A stretch of 64,000 nt of DNA from JADFDG01 sp965232985 (lineage in GTDB: Bacteria; Pseudomonadota; Gammaproteobacteria; Pseudomonadales; JADFDG01): assembly GCA_965232985.1 (NCBI GenBank), contig CBDDRC010000039.1:73658-137657 (forward strand). Reading direction: 5' to 3'. The position numbers and the translations under genes are program-made. Shown piece after piece: positions 42,899-50,817 of the stretch. The notes under the pieces are model-generated. The model did not search any database and was not told the origin of the DNA. It worked only from the letters and a program-made list of their open reading frames with translations. Each line of letters opens with the position of its first letter. Position 1 is the stretch's first letter.

Positions 42899-42927
42899 TC
42901 GACTGCTCCAGCCCCGGCCGGTATGAT
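42899..42927 (+). promoter_or_regulatory. Sigma-70-like promoter of the tRNA-Arg gene
   Basis: TCGACT (42899-42904), a 17-base spacer and TATGAT (42922-42927) lie just upstream of the tRNA. The bases after the -10 (TCCGGCCCCC) are GC-rich, as in stringently controlled stable-RNA promoters. The start would fall a few bases before the mature 5' end. Confidence 0.5.
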
Positions 42928-42940
42928 TCCGGCCCCCAAT

Positions 42941-43017
42941 GCGCTCGTAGCTCAGCTGGATAGAGTACTGCCCTCCGAAGGCAGTGGTCGTGGGTTCGAA
43001 TCCCGCCGAGCGCACCA
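42941..43017 (+). tRNA. tRNA-Arg (anticodon CCG)
   Basis: A 77-base cloverleaf can be drawn. The acceptor stem is GCGCTCG (42941-42947) with CGAGCGC, followed by discriminator A and encoded CCA. The D-arm is GCTCAGCTGGATAGAGT, the anticodon stem CTGCC/GGCAG has loop CTCCGAA, and the T-arm has GGGTTCGAATCCC. The anticodon CCG reads CGG arginine codons. No clear T-run terminator follows within 90 bases. Confidence 0.97.
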
Positions 43018-43110
43018 AATTCCCTTTAAATACAGTGGGTTGCCTGTTAGCGAGGACTGACTCCTGTACCCGCTGCGCCCGGCCGGCGGGGCCTGCTCCC
43101 CCACGCAAAC

Positions 43111-43938
43111 CTACAGCGGCAGCGTCCCGATCAGGTACACATCAAAGCGGCTGGCGCGGCCGGTGAGCGCGTAGCTCGGATGAATGTTTTCCAGGCCCGA
43201 TGCCACCAACGGTGCCGCACGCAGCGGCCGCTTGACGACGACGCGGCGCGTTGCCGCGCGTAACGCCGCGGCAAGCAAATCTCCCGCATCGGCAGTTGCG
43301 CCGATCAGCGCGTGCAGCACCTGCATCTCACCGCTGACCGCCGCCGATTTGTTGCGCGGCGGAAACATCGGATCGCAATAAACCACTTGCGGCCGCGCCG
43401 CGTCGGCCAGTGCATGCAGGTACGCTGCGGCATCCTGCGCAACGAGGTGCAGGCGGGCGGCGCAATCGGCATGTGGCGCATGCACGGCGGCATCCGTGCC
43501 TGCCAGGGCCAGTACGCGCAGCGCATCGACAAGCAGCAGCGCCAGCACCGGATGGCGTTCGAGCAACGTCACCTGCGCACCGCAGAATGCCAGCAGGAAC
43601 GCATCGCGGCCCAGTCCGGCAGTGGCATCGACAATGTGCCAGGGCGCACCGTCGCGCGGCACGCCGCAGGCGCGTACCAGCATCTCGGCACGTGCCTGAT
43701 TGATTTTCGCGCGGTATTGCAGCGCACCGCAGAGGAAATCAACCAGCAGCCGGGTACAGCGTTTGCCGGCGCGCAGCTCAAGGCGCAAACCGTCTGCATC
43801 ACAAACCAGTACCAGAGCATCACGCTGATCCCCGGCCGGCAACAGCGGCAACCCGAGCGCGGCCACCTCGTCCGGCGGCACGACGCGGGCGTCGAGGAAA
43901 ACAGGCAGACGGTCGGGCAAAGGCTGGCCGTGCGGCAT
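43111..43938 (-). CDS. rsmJ: 16S rRNA (guanine-1516-N2) methyltransferase
   Basis: 275 residues of the RsmJ/YhiQ family. SAM-binding IVDATAGLGRDAFLLAFCG near 113, ERHPVLALLL, and VVYCDPMFPPRNKSA near 205, which is the (D)PMFP motif typical of RsmJ. RLLVDFLCGALQYRAK upstream is also characteristic. It methylates G1516 of 16S rRNA. It lies 3 bases after uppP, ending a packed minus-strand run. Confidence 0.93.
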   Translation of the reverse strand: MPHGQPLPDRLPVFLDARVVPPDEVAALGLPLLPAGDQRDALVLVCDADGLRLELRAGKRCTRLLVDFLCGALQYRAKINQARAEMLVRACGVPRDGAPWHIVDATAGLGRDAFLLAFCGAQVTLLERHPVLALLLVDALRVLALAGTDAAVHAPHADCAARLHLVAQDAAAYLHALADAARPQVVYCDPMFPPRNKSAAVSGEMQVLHALIGATADAGDLLAAALRAATRRVVVKRPLRAAPLVASGLENIHPSYALTGRASRFDVYLIGTLPL

Positions 43939-43941
43939 GTG

Positions 43942-44769
43942 TTATGGGTTCCAGCTCCCCAGCACGCCCTGCCAGGTGAGCAACAGGATCAGCACACCAA
44001 AACCGATGCGATACCAGGCAAAAACGGTGAAATTGTGCTTCGAGATGAAGCGGATCAACCCGCGCACGGCAATAAAGGCACTGATGAACGACGCCACCGA
44101 TCCCACCGCCAGAATGCCGATGTCATCGACACTGAACAGCTCGCGGTGCTTGTATACGTCGTAGATTGTCGCGGCGAACATCACCGGGATGGCGAGAAAA
44201 AACGAAAACTCCGTTGCCGCCTTGCGCGACAGGCCAAACAGCAGGCCGCCGATAATGGTTGCGCCGGAACGCGAGGTACCCGGCACCAGGGCCAGGCATT
44301 GCGCAAGGCCGATCTTGAGCGCATCCAGCGGCGTCATCTCGTCTACTTCCTGCACGCGCACAACGTGCGTACGCTTCTCCGCCCACAGGATCAGCACACC
44401 GCCGACAATCAGCGCGATGGCGACCGGTTCCGGATGAAACAGGTACTGTTTGATCTGGCTGAGAAACAGAAAACCGAGGATCGCCGCCGGCAGGAAAGCA
44501 ACCAGCAGGTTGCCGACGAAACGCTGGGCGGAACGCTCGGTGAGCACGCCACGGGCGACGCCAAACAGCCGCACGCGGTATTCCCAGCACACCGCGAGAA
44601 TGGCGGCGAGCTGGATCGCCACTTCAAAAACATCGCGACGCTCCTTGTCGAGGAAGCCGATCAACTCGCCGGTGATGATCAGGTGGCCGGTGGACGACAC
44701 CGGGATGAATTCGGTGAACCCCTCGACCAGACCCATGAGCACTGCTTTCAGAAACAGGATCGGATCCAT
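43942..44769 (-). CDS. uppP: Undecaprenyl-diphosphatase
   Basis: 275-residue membrane enzyme that recycles undecaprenyl diphosphate to the monophosphate carrier for peptidoglycan. The two active-site blocks are GLVEGFTEFIPVSSTGHLII near the N-terminus and LVPGTSRSGATIIGGL near 165. About eight membrane helices follow the usual plan. The ATG at 44769 gives MDPILFL with GAGG six bases upstream; the preceding ATG at 44772 also works. It overlaps the end of the thioesterase gene's stop region. Confidence 0.95.
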   Translation of the reverse strand: MDPILFLKAVLMGLVEGFTEFIPVSSTGHLIITGELIGFLDKERRDVFEVAIQLAAILAVCWEYRVRLFGVARGVLTERSAQRFVGNLLVAFLPAAILGFLFLSQIKQYLFHPEPVAIALIVGGVLILWAEKRTHVVRVQEVDEMTPLDALKIGLAQCLALVPGTSRSGATIIGGLLFGLSRKAATEFSFFLAIPVMFAATIYDVYKHRELFSVDDIGILAVGSVASFISAFIAVRGLIRFISKHNFTVFAWYRIGFGVLILLLTWQGVLGSWNP

Positions 44770-44771
44770 CA

Positions 44772-45287
44772 TCAACCTCGCGGTTCAGACCTGACAACAG
44801 GTTGATCGGCAGCGTCTTGATCAGCAACCGCCTGGCCGGCAATCGTCACCCGATACCCGACCAGAAATTCTGCCGGCATGCGTTTCGGCTTGCCGGTGGA
44901 AATCTCCACGCATACCCACTGCGTACGACCGCGCAGCAAGGTTTTACCGTCCTGCGGCCGCACCAACTGGTATTGGCGCACGATCGACAACTTCTGGTCG
45001 TTCTCGACGATCCAGGTACCGATCAGCAGCTCATCGCCAGCGAAGGCCGGCGCCAGATAGGTCAGCTCGGTGTGGCGGGCGACCATGGCGCGATCGAGGC
45101 GCTGGTAGGCGGCCCAGTCGAGGCCCAGCACATTCGAGTGCTGCCAGGCGACGCTTTCCAGCCAGCGCAGGTATTCGACGTTGTTGGCATGCCCCATCAG
45201 ATCGATGCTTGCGCTACCGACCGTCATCGGCAGCACGTGCGGCTGCGGATAATCCCACCCAGCGAACCCGGCGGTTGAACTGCTCAT
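44772..45287 (-). CDS. Acyl-CoA thioesterase, 4HBT/YbgC-like hotdog fold
   Basis: 171 residues. The hotdog-fold motif is seen in DLMGHANNVEYLRWLESVAWQHS, with Asn/His near the active site, followed by ARHTELTYLAPAFAGDELLIGTWI. It would cleave acyl-CoA or a related thioester. The ATG at 45285-45287 overlaps the tsaB TGA (ATGA) and has GGGCAAGG upstream. Its C-terminal tail of about 20 residues is polar and probably disordered. Substrate unknown. Confidence 0.88.
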   Translation of the reverse strand: MSSSTAGFAGWDYPQPHVLPMTVGSASIDLMGHANNVEYLRWLESVAWQHSNVLGLDWAAYQRLDRAMVARHTELTYLAPAFAGDELLIGTWIVENDQKLSIVRQYQLVRPQDGKTLLRGRTQWVCVEISTGKPKRMPAEFLVGYRVTIAGQAVADQDAADQPVVRSEPRG

Positions 45288-45979
45288 GCCTTGCCCTGCG
45301 CGCTGATTTTTTTCCACGCGACGGTATCGCGCAGGTACACCGGCAGCAGCCGCTCCGGCAACAGCGTTTCACCGCGCGCCAGCGACCGCAGGGCCAGCGT
45401 CAGCACGTCGAGCGCATCGGGTTCGCCAACGAGGACGGGGCCGGTGGCGAACGCCGGATACGCAGCCCAGCCGCTGCCGATGGCCGTCCACACGGCGTGC
45501 GGCGGCAAGGCCGGCAACCCGGCGGCAACATCTTCCGGGCGCACCAGCCGATCTGCTGCCAACGCATTCACCAAACCATCGGCACCGACGGCATAGGCGC
45601 CGGCATACAACTCACCCATGCGCGCATCCAGCGCCGGCAACAGGTGCGACGCTGTCGGACCACCGCTGCGCACAGCCTGCTGGGCCAGCGCCGCCAGCGT
45701 CGAGATACCGATTGCCGGTATCTGCGCCCCGTACGCAAGGCCCTGCACCACACTCACCGCCACCCGCACGCCGGTAAAAGCGCCCGGGCCGTGCGCACAG
45801 GCAATCGCATCGAGTTCGCGCAGTGTCACACCCGCCTCGGCGAGCAGCATCTGGATCAGCGGCAGCACGGCGGCAGTCTGCTCGCGGGCACCGGCATGGC
45901 GGCGCACGACAACCGTAGCGCCGACGCGCAACGCGACGGAACAGGTCTCGGTAGAGGTATCGAGCGCAAGCAATTTCAT
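45284..45979 (-). CDS. tsaB: tRNA threonylcarbamoyladenosine synthesis protein TsaB
   Basis: 231 residues starting MKLLALDTSTETCSVALRVG with the ASKHA fold typical of TsaB (YeaZ), and AIACAHGPGAFTGVRVAVSVVQGLAYG near 60. TsaB is the scaffold partner of TsaD and TsaE in making t6A37 of tRNAs that read ANN codons. It overlaps the upstream helicase gene and downstream thioesterase gene by ATGA on both sides. Confidence 0.94.
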   Translation of the reverse strand: MKLLALDTSTETCSVALRVGATVVVRRHAGAREQTAAVLPLIQMLLAEAGVTLRELDAIACAHGPGAFTGVRVAVSVVQGLAYGAQIPAIGISTLAALAQQAVRSGGPTASHLLPALDARMGELYAGAYAVGADGLVNALAADRLVRPEDVAAGLPALPPHAVWTAIGSGWAAYPAFATGPVLVGEPDALDVLTLALRSLARGETLLPERLLPVYLRDTVAWKKISAQGKA

Positions 45980-47946
45980 GCGTTAGGCGTTTCCGTGAAC
46001 CTATCTGCTTCGGCAAGCGCAGCCAGGGCGGCGAAGAAATTCTGCACCACTTCCAGCTTCCGCGTCCGCCGCATCGGCGGCAGGCTGTCGAGAAACAGCT
46101 TGCCATAACCCTTGGAGAGCAGACGCGGATCGCACAGCATCAGGACACCGCTGTCGGTGACATCGCGAATCAGGCGGCCGGTGCCCTGCTTCAACGCAAT
46201 CACCGCCTGCGGGATCTGGTATTCGGTGAAGGCGTTGCGACCCTGGCGCTTGAGTGCATCCATGCGCGCCTGCAACAACGGATCACCGGGCGATGCAAAC
46301 GGCAGCTTGTCGATGATCACCAGCGAGAGCGCTTCACCGCGCACGTCGATGCCTTCCCAGAAACTGCCGGTGCCCAGCAGGATGGCGTTGCCGTGCCGGC
46401 GGAAGGCATCGAGCAGTTCGTTGCGCCCCGCAGTGCCCTGCACCAACAGTGGGTATGGCAAATTCCTTGCGCGCAAGCGCCCTTCGAGCAGCCGCGCAGC
46501 TTCCTGCAGCGCGCGGTGTGAAGTGAACAGCACAAAGGCGCGACCACGACTTGCCTCCAGCACCGGGATCGCCGCCTCGACCACCGCTGCGGTGTAATCA
46601 GGCGCCGACGGTTCCGGCATGTTCTCCGGCACGTACAGCGCCGCCTGACGGGAAAAATCGAACGGGCTCGCCAACTTCAGCGTGCGCACCTCATCAAGGC
46701 CAAGCTCCTCGGTAACGTGACGAAAATTGTCACCCACGGCGAGCGTTGCCGAGGTAAATATCCAGGCCGCCGGCTTGCCATAAACCAGCGCCTTGAGAGG
46801 CTCGGCAACGGTGAGCGGCGTCATGCGGATCAGGAACGCGCGCTGAAAGGTCTCGAACCAATGCACCTGGTCAACCGGGGCTGCGCCGGTCAGTGTTGCA
46901 AATACGGCAGCAAGCTCCTGGGTGCGTTCGTGCACTTTGGCAAGACCCGGGCTGCGCGGCGCCGCCATTTCAAGTTCACCGGACAGCGCGTCGAGACCCG
47001 CTGCCAGATCCGCAAGAGCCTCCTGCAACTCATCGCGATACATCACTTCCGACCAGGCCGCGCGGCGCGAACTTTCACCCAACGCCAAACGCAAATCGAG
47101 CACACCCTTTTCCACCGCGCCCGCAGCCTCGAACAAAGCTTGCTGGTCTGCGGCGCCGCGACCGCCCTCAAGCTGCGCATCGCGCGCCAATTCACCCAAC
47201 TGCCGACTGGAAAGCTGGCGCCCGAAAAACTGCGAGGCCACCTCGCCGACCTGATGGGCTTCGTCGAGCACGATGGCGTTGGCACTGGGCAGGATCTCGC
47301 CGAAACCGTTGTCCTTGAGTGCCGCATCGGCAAACAACAGGTGATGGTTGACCACCACCAGATCGGCTGCCTGCGCTTTTTTGCGGGCACGCACTAGCGG
47401 ACACGCCTCCAGCATCGGGCACTCGGCACCCAGGCAGTTGTCGGCGGTGCTGGTGACGAATGGCCACACCGCAGCGCCCTCGGGAATGCGCGTCAGTTCG
47501 GCAATATCGCCATCAACCGTCGCGGTAGCCCAGCGCGCCACCTGCTGCAGATCAGCAGCAATCTCGCGCGAAGTGAAACGGCCATCGTCGATACTCGCCT
47601 GCAGACGATAGGGGCAGAGGTAGTTGCTGCGCCCCTTGAGCAAGGCAACCTGCACCGGGATGTCGAGGGCTTGCAGGACGCGCGGAATGTCGCGATGGAA
47701 TAGCTGATCCTGCAGGCTGCGCGTACCGGTGGAAACGATGACCTTGCGGCGCGAAAGCAGCGCCGGCACGAGATAAGCGAAAGTCTTGCCGGTACCGGTG
47801 CCGGCCTCGACAACGAGCTTGGCGTCGTTGGCAATGGCGGCCTCGACCGCCTCGGCCATCTGTTGCTGCACTTCACGGGCAGCAAAGCCTTCGATCACCC
47901 GGCTGAACGGGCCTGCAGGTCCGAGGATGTCGGCAGCATTACTCAT
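45976..47946 (-). CDS. yoaA: DinG/YoaA-family ATP-dependent DNA helicase
   Basis: 656 residues, XPD-like. Walker A EAGTGTGKTFAYLVPALL near 50, DEAH box IVLDEAHQVGE near 235, and helicase motifs VLFTSHRALQEAARLL, GTGSFWEGIDVRGEAL, QGTGRLIRD. Four Cys that could hold an iron-sulfur cluster are present: one in SNYLCPYR and three in ADNCLGAECPMLEACP. It likely unwinds DNA during repair. The ATG at 47946 begins MSNAADILG; no strong ribosome-binding site precedes it. It heads the helicase-tsaB-thioesterase-uppP-rsmJ run. Confidence 0.92.
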   Translation of the reverse strand: MSNAADILGPAGPFSRVIEGFAAREVQQQMAEAVEAAIANDAKLVVEAGTGTGKTFAYLVPALLSRRKVIVSTGTRSLQDQLFHRDIPRVLQALDIPVQVALLKGRSNYLCPYRLQASIDDGRFTSREIAADLQQVARWATATVDGDIAELTRIPEGAAVWPFVTSTADNCLGAECPMLEACPLVRARKKAQAADLVVVNHHLLFADAALKDNGFGEILPSANAIVLDEAHQVGEVASQFFGRQLSSRQLGELARDAQLEGGRGAADQQALFEAAGAVEKGVLDLRLALGESSRRAAWSEVMYRDELQEALADLAAGLDALSGELEMAAPRSPGLAKVHERTQELAAVFATLTGAAPVDQVHWFETFQRAFLIRMTPLTVAEPLKALVYGKPAAWIFTSATLAVGDNFRHVTEELGLDEVRTLKLASPFDFSRQAALYVPENMPEPSAPDYTAAVVEAAIPVLEASRGRAFVLFTSHRALQEAARLLEGRLRARNLPYPLLVQGTAGRNELLDAFRRHGNAILLGTGSFWEGIDVRGEALSLVIIDKLPFASPGDPLLQARMDALKRQGRNAFTEYQIPQAVIALKQGTGRLIRDVTDSGVLMLCDPRLLSKGYGKLFLDSLPPMRRTRKLEVVQNFFAALAALAEADRFTETPNA

Positions 47947-48015
47947 GTCCAGAGGCAATTCCGAAGACGTGCGGGAGATTATCCCGACTTCCCACACCGC
48001 AAAAAATCCGTACCC

Positions 48016-48051
48016 CAAAAAGACTGAGCCCCGGGACAAGGCCCGGGGCTC
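48016..48051 (-). terminator. Rho-independent terminator of the H1-like gene
   Basis: A perfect 10-bp stem (GAGCCCCGGG at 48026-48035 with CCCGGGGCTC at 48042-48051, six-base loop) is followed on the minus strand by AGTCTTTTT. It lies 57 bases after the end of the H1-like gene. Confidence 0.85.
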
Positions 48052-48107
48052 GACTTCTTCTGTCGCGGCTGGCGCGACCTTATTGCATCAGCGTGACGCG
48101 AGACGAA

Positions 48108-48743
48108 TCACTTCTTCGCCTTGCGCACCGGCTTCTTCTTGGCAACCTTTTTGGCCTTGGCTTTGCGGGCCGGCTTCTTGGCAGCCTTCTTCACGGTTTT
48201 GCGCGCACCCACTTTACGGGCACCTTTCTTGACGCCTTTCTTGACGCCTTTCTTCGCCTTGCGGGCAGCGGCCTTGGCAGCGCGCTTCATCCTGGCAGCA
48301 GCGCGCTTGGCAGCTTTTTTGGCCTTGGCAGCGGCACGACGCTCAGCAGCGCGCTCTTTGGCAGCGGCCCTCTTCGCGGCTTTTTTGGCCTTGGCGGCTG
48401 CACGCTTGGCAGCTTTCTTGGCCTTGGCAGCAGCACGGCGCATGGCCGCCTTCGCCTTGCGGGCAGCAACACGAGCAGCAGACTTCGCCTTGCGAGCGGC
48501 AGTCTTGGCTGCTTTCTTGGCCTTGGCCAGACCAGACTTCTCGGCCTTTACTTTCGCTTTCGCGTCAGCAACACCGGACTTGGTCTTCATTGCTTTCTTC
48601 AGAGCAGCTTTCGCAGCCTTCAGCTTGGCAGTGGCAGCGGCGACATCTTTCGCTGCTGCGCCTGCGGCCTTGGATGCCACTGCGGACTTGTTCACTTTCG
48701 CTTTCGGGGCCTTGCGGGCCACCTTCTTCTTGGCTTTTGCCAT
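48108..48743 (-). CDS. Histone H1-like, lysine/alanine-rich DNA-binding protein (AlgP-like)
   Basis: 211 residues, nearly all Lys, Ala and Arg, with no hydrophobic core. The middle consists of repeats of the kind AKKAAKRAAAK, and the end has PARKAKAKKVAKKKPVRKAKK. Such proteins mimic the C-terminal tail of eukaryotic H1 and bind DNA without sequence preference; AlgP (AlgR3) of Pseudomonas is a known relative in type. The ATG at 48743 has AGGAG 7 bases upstream and gives MAKAKKK. It has its own hairpin leader and terminator, so it is probably a single-gene unit. Confidence 0.88.
   Translation of the reverse strand: MAKAKKKVARKAPKAKVNKSAVASKAAGAAAKDVAAATAKLKAAKAALKKAMKTKSGVADAKAKVKAEKSGLAKAKKAAKTAARKAKSAARVAARKAKAAMRRAAAKAKKAAKRAAAKAKKAAKRAAAKERAAERRAAAKAKKAAKRAAARMKRAAKAAARKAKKGVKKGVKKGARKVGARKTVKKAAKKPARKAKAKKVAKKKPVRKAKK
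48285..48450. repeat. Degenerate tandem repeats inside the H1-like gene
   Basis: Units around TTGGCAGCTTTCTTGGCC and GGCAGCAGCACG-type blocks (plus strand) recur with slight changes, encoding AKKAAKRAAAK copies. Such arrays are prone to copy-number change. Confidence 0.65.
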
Positions 48744-48773
48744 TTTCATTCTCCTAAGCTACCGCGGTTTTTT

Positions 48774-48793
48774 GACACCATTGACGTGGTGTC
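48774..48793 (-). promoter_or_regulatory. Leader hairpin upstream of the H1-like gene
   Basis: GACACCA and TGGTGTC form a perfect 7-bp inverted repeat around a six-base loop, 30 bases before the start codon. On the minus strand it is followed by A-rich sequence, so it is not a terminator for that strand. It may be an operator or a stabilising RNA structure. The rest of the 48744-49008 interval shows nothing else clear except the hemH terminator. Confidence 0.4.
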
Positions 48794-48972
48794 GAACCGG
48801 AAAATAGCACAAAAAAAAACCAGTGCAAAACATTTCAATGGGTTAGGCGTGCTCCGGGCACCCGTGACGGGGGTGAAATGCATCTGCAAGAGGATTTTGA
48901 AAATGACTGCAGCAAGGTCGTGCGACAGCATCAAGACACCCCGACGCGGCAGCAACGAAAATGTGCAAACTG

Positions 48973-48996
48973 AAAAAATTCCCGGGAATTTCCGGG
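48973..48996 (-). terminator. Probable hemH terminator
   Basis: On the minus strand CCCGG (48992-48996) and CCGGG (48981-48985) form a short stem followed by AATTTTTT. The same region is a perfect 16-base palindrome (48976-48991). It lies just after the hemH stop. The stem is short. Confidence 0.5.
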
Positions 48997-49008
48997 TGAA
49001 ATCAATTT

Positions 49009-50001
49009 TCACCAGCCGGCGACGTGTTCACGCACAAGACCGGCGAGCAGTGCCGCGTGGGCCGGTGAATCGTTCAGTGCCGGGATGTATGCGTACCTTT
49101 TACCGCCGGCATGAAAAAACCCCTCACGGTTCTGTTCGGCGACCTCTTCGAGGGTCTCAAGACAGTCCGTAGCGAACCCCGGACAGACCACCTGCACTGC
49201 TTTCACCCCTTCCGCAGGCAGTGCCGCGAGCCGCAAATCGATATACGGCCGCAGCCATTGCGTACGACCGAAACGCGACTGATATGCCATCTCCCAGGCC
49301 GAATCCGCGAGACCCAAACGCGTGGCGACACCGCGCGCAGTTGCGGCACAGCACTGCGGATACGGATCGCCCGCGTCTGCATACGCCTGGGGAATGCCGT
49401 GAAAGGAGAACAACAACCGTCCGTCGTCGCCGTGAACGGTACGGTAATCGCGAATGCTGGCGGCAAGCGCATCAAGGTACGACGGACGGTCGCAGTAATC
49501 GCGGACGATGCGAATATCCGGCGCACGACGGGTGGTCAGCAGATAACGCGCCACGATATCCACAACCGCTCCGGTGCTCGAGGCCGAGTACTGTGGATAA
49601 AGCGGCACGACCAGAACGCGCACAATTCCTTCGGCCTCAAACTTCCCGAGCAGTGCTGCAAGCGACGGCTTGCCGTAGCTCATCGCAGCATGCACCTGAA
49701 TGCGTGGATCACCCATCTGCTCACCGACCTTTGCGGCCAGCGATTCAGTCAGCACGCGCAACGGCGAACCCTGTGCTGTCCAGATCGACGCATAGCGTTT
49801 GGCCAGGCGACGCGGCCGAACAACCAGCACAATCAGGTTGAGCACCAGCCACCAGAGCAGGCGCGGCGCCTCGACGACGCGTCGATCCCAAAGGAATTCG
49901 TGCAGGTAGCGACGCACCGCAACTGCAGTCGGCGCGTCGGGGGTACCGAGATTGACGAGCACGACAGCGATGTCGGGCTTGTAGCGGGTGGCAGCGGACA
50001 T
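49009..50001 (-). CDS. hemH: Ferrochelatase
   Basis: 330 residues. It inserts iron into protoporphyrin IX. Conserved blocks are VVLVNLGTPDAPTAVAVRRYL at the start, LLFSFHGIPQAYADAGDPYPQQ-like region (SFHG His near 190), WEMAYQSRFGRTQWL, and CPGFATDCLETLEEVAEQ with the catalytic Glu. The ATG at 50001 has GGAGA 4 bases upstream; an upstream in-frame ATG would fall inside adk. It lies 43 bases after adk on the same strand, a common pairing. Confidence 0.95.
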   Translation of the reverse strand: MSAATRYKPDIAVVLVNLGTPDAPTAVAVRRYLHEFLWDRRVVEAPRLLWWLVLNLIVLVVRPRRLAKRYASIWTAQGSPLRVLTESLAAKVGEQMGDPRIQVHAAMSYGKPSLAALLGKFEAEGIVRVLVVPLYPQYSASSTGAVVDIVARYLLTTRRAPDIRIVRDYCDRPSYLDALAASIRDYRTVHGDDGRLLFSFHGIPQAYADAGDPYPQCCAATARGVATRLGLADSAWEMAYQSRFGRTQWLRPYIDLRLAALPAEGVKAVQVVCPGFATDCLETLEEVAEQNREGFFHAGGKRYAYIPALNDSPAHAALLAGLVREHVAGW

Positions 50002-50044
50002 GGAATCTCCGGCGACAAACGGTAGCCGCCGAGAATAGCGGATC

Positions 50045-50716
50045 TCAGCGTCGCAACGGGTCCAGCGCGGCGAAAACCCGCTCGCGAATGGCATCGACAG
50101 TACCAATACCTGGCACTTTCACATAAGACGGCGCGCGCGCGCCGCCGCGTCTGGCCAACTCGCCGTAAAACTCGATCAAAAGGGATGTCTGGGCGTGATA
50201 AACACGCAGCCGCTCGCGTACGGTTTCTTCACTGTCGTCCGGGCGCTGCACCAGATCCTCACCGGTGACATCATCCTTGCCGGCAACTTTCGGCGGGTTG
50301 TAGGCAACGTGATAGACGCGACCCGACCCCGCGTGCACCCGGCGGCCAACGATGCGCTTGATCACTTCCTCGTCATCCACCGCGATTTCGACCACCGCAT
50401 CGATGTTAACGCCTTCCTTTACCAATGCCTCGGCCTGCGGAATGGTCCGCGGAAAGCCGTCGAACAAAAAACCCTGCACGCAGTCCGGCTGGGCAATCCG
50501 CTCCTTGACCAGGCCAATGATGATGTCATCCGAGACCAACTGGCCGGCATCCATGATTTTCTTCGCCGCGATGCCCAGCGCAGTGCCGGCCTTCACCGCC
50601 GCGCGCAACATGTCGCCGGTGGAAACCTGCGGAATGCCATAACGCTGCATGATGAACTGGGCTTGTGTGCCTTTACCGGCACCCGGCGCGCCGAGCAGGA
50701 TAACTCGCATGGACAT
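50045..50716 (-). CDS. adk: Adenylate kinase
   Basis: 223 residues. P-loop LLGAPGAGKGTQAQF at the N-terminus, STGDMLRAAVKAGT, GFLFDGFPRTIPQAEAL near 80 and the LID domain around GRRVHAGSGRVYHVAYNPPKV, without the zinc cysteines. It balances ATP, ADP and AMP. The ATG at 50716 (MSMRVILLG) has AGGA 8 bases upstream; a second ATG two codons on is possible. hemH follows. Confidence 0.96.
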   Translation of the reverse strand: MSMRVILLGAPGAGKGTQAQFIMQRYGIPQVSTGDMLRAAVKAGTALGIAAKKIMDAGQLVSDDIIIGLVKERIAQPDCVQGFLFDGFPRTIPQAEALVKEGVNIDAVVEIAVDDEEVIKRIVGRRVHAGSGRVYHVAYNPPKVAGKDDVTGEDLVQRPDDSEETVRERLRVYHAQTSLLIEFYGELARRGGARAPSYVKVPGIGTVDAIRERVFAALDPLRR

Positions 50717-50817
50717 GGCAGGCTTCCTGGGGGTCTTGCTGGGGAAGGCAAAGATACACACCACCCTCCGCAGCCTCAAGCGTTCACTGTCCGACAGTCA
50801 GCCGGTATTGCTCTGGA

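Noticed and set aside
43312..44805. A 497-codon plus-strand open frame
   Set aside because: It covers rsmJ and uppP in antisense; the translated sequence has low-complexity polar content and both opposite genes have firm signatures.
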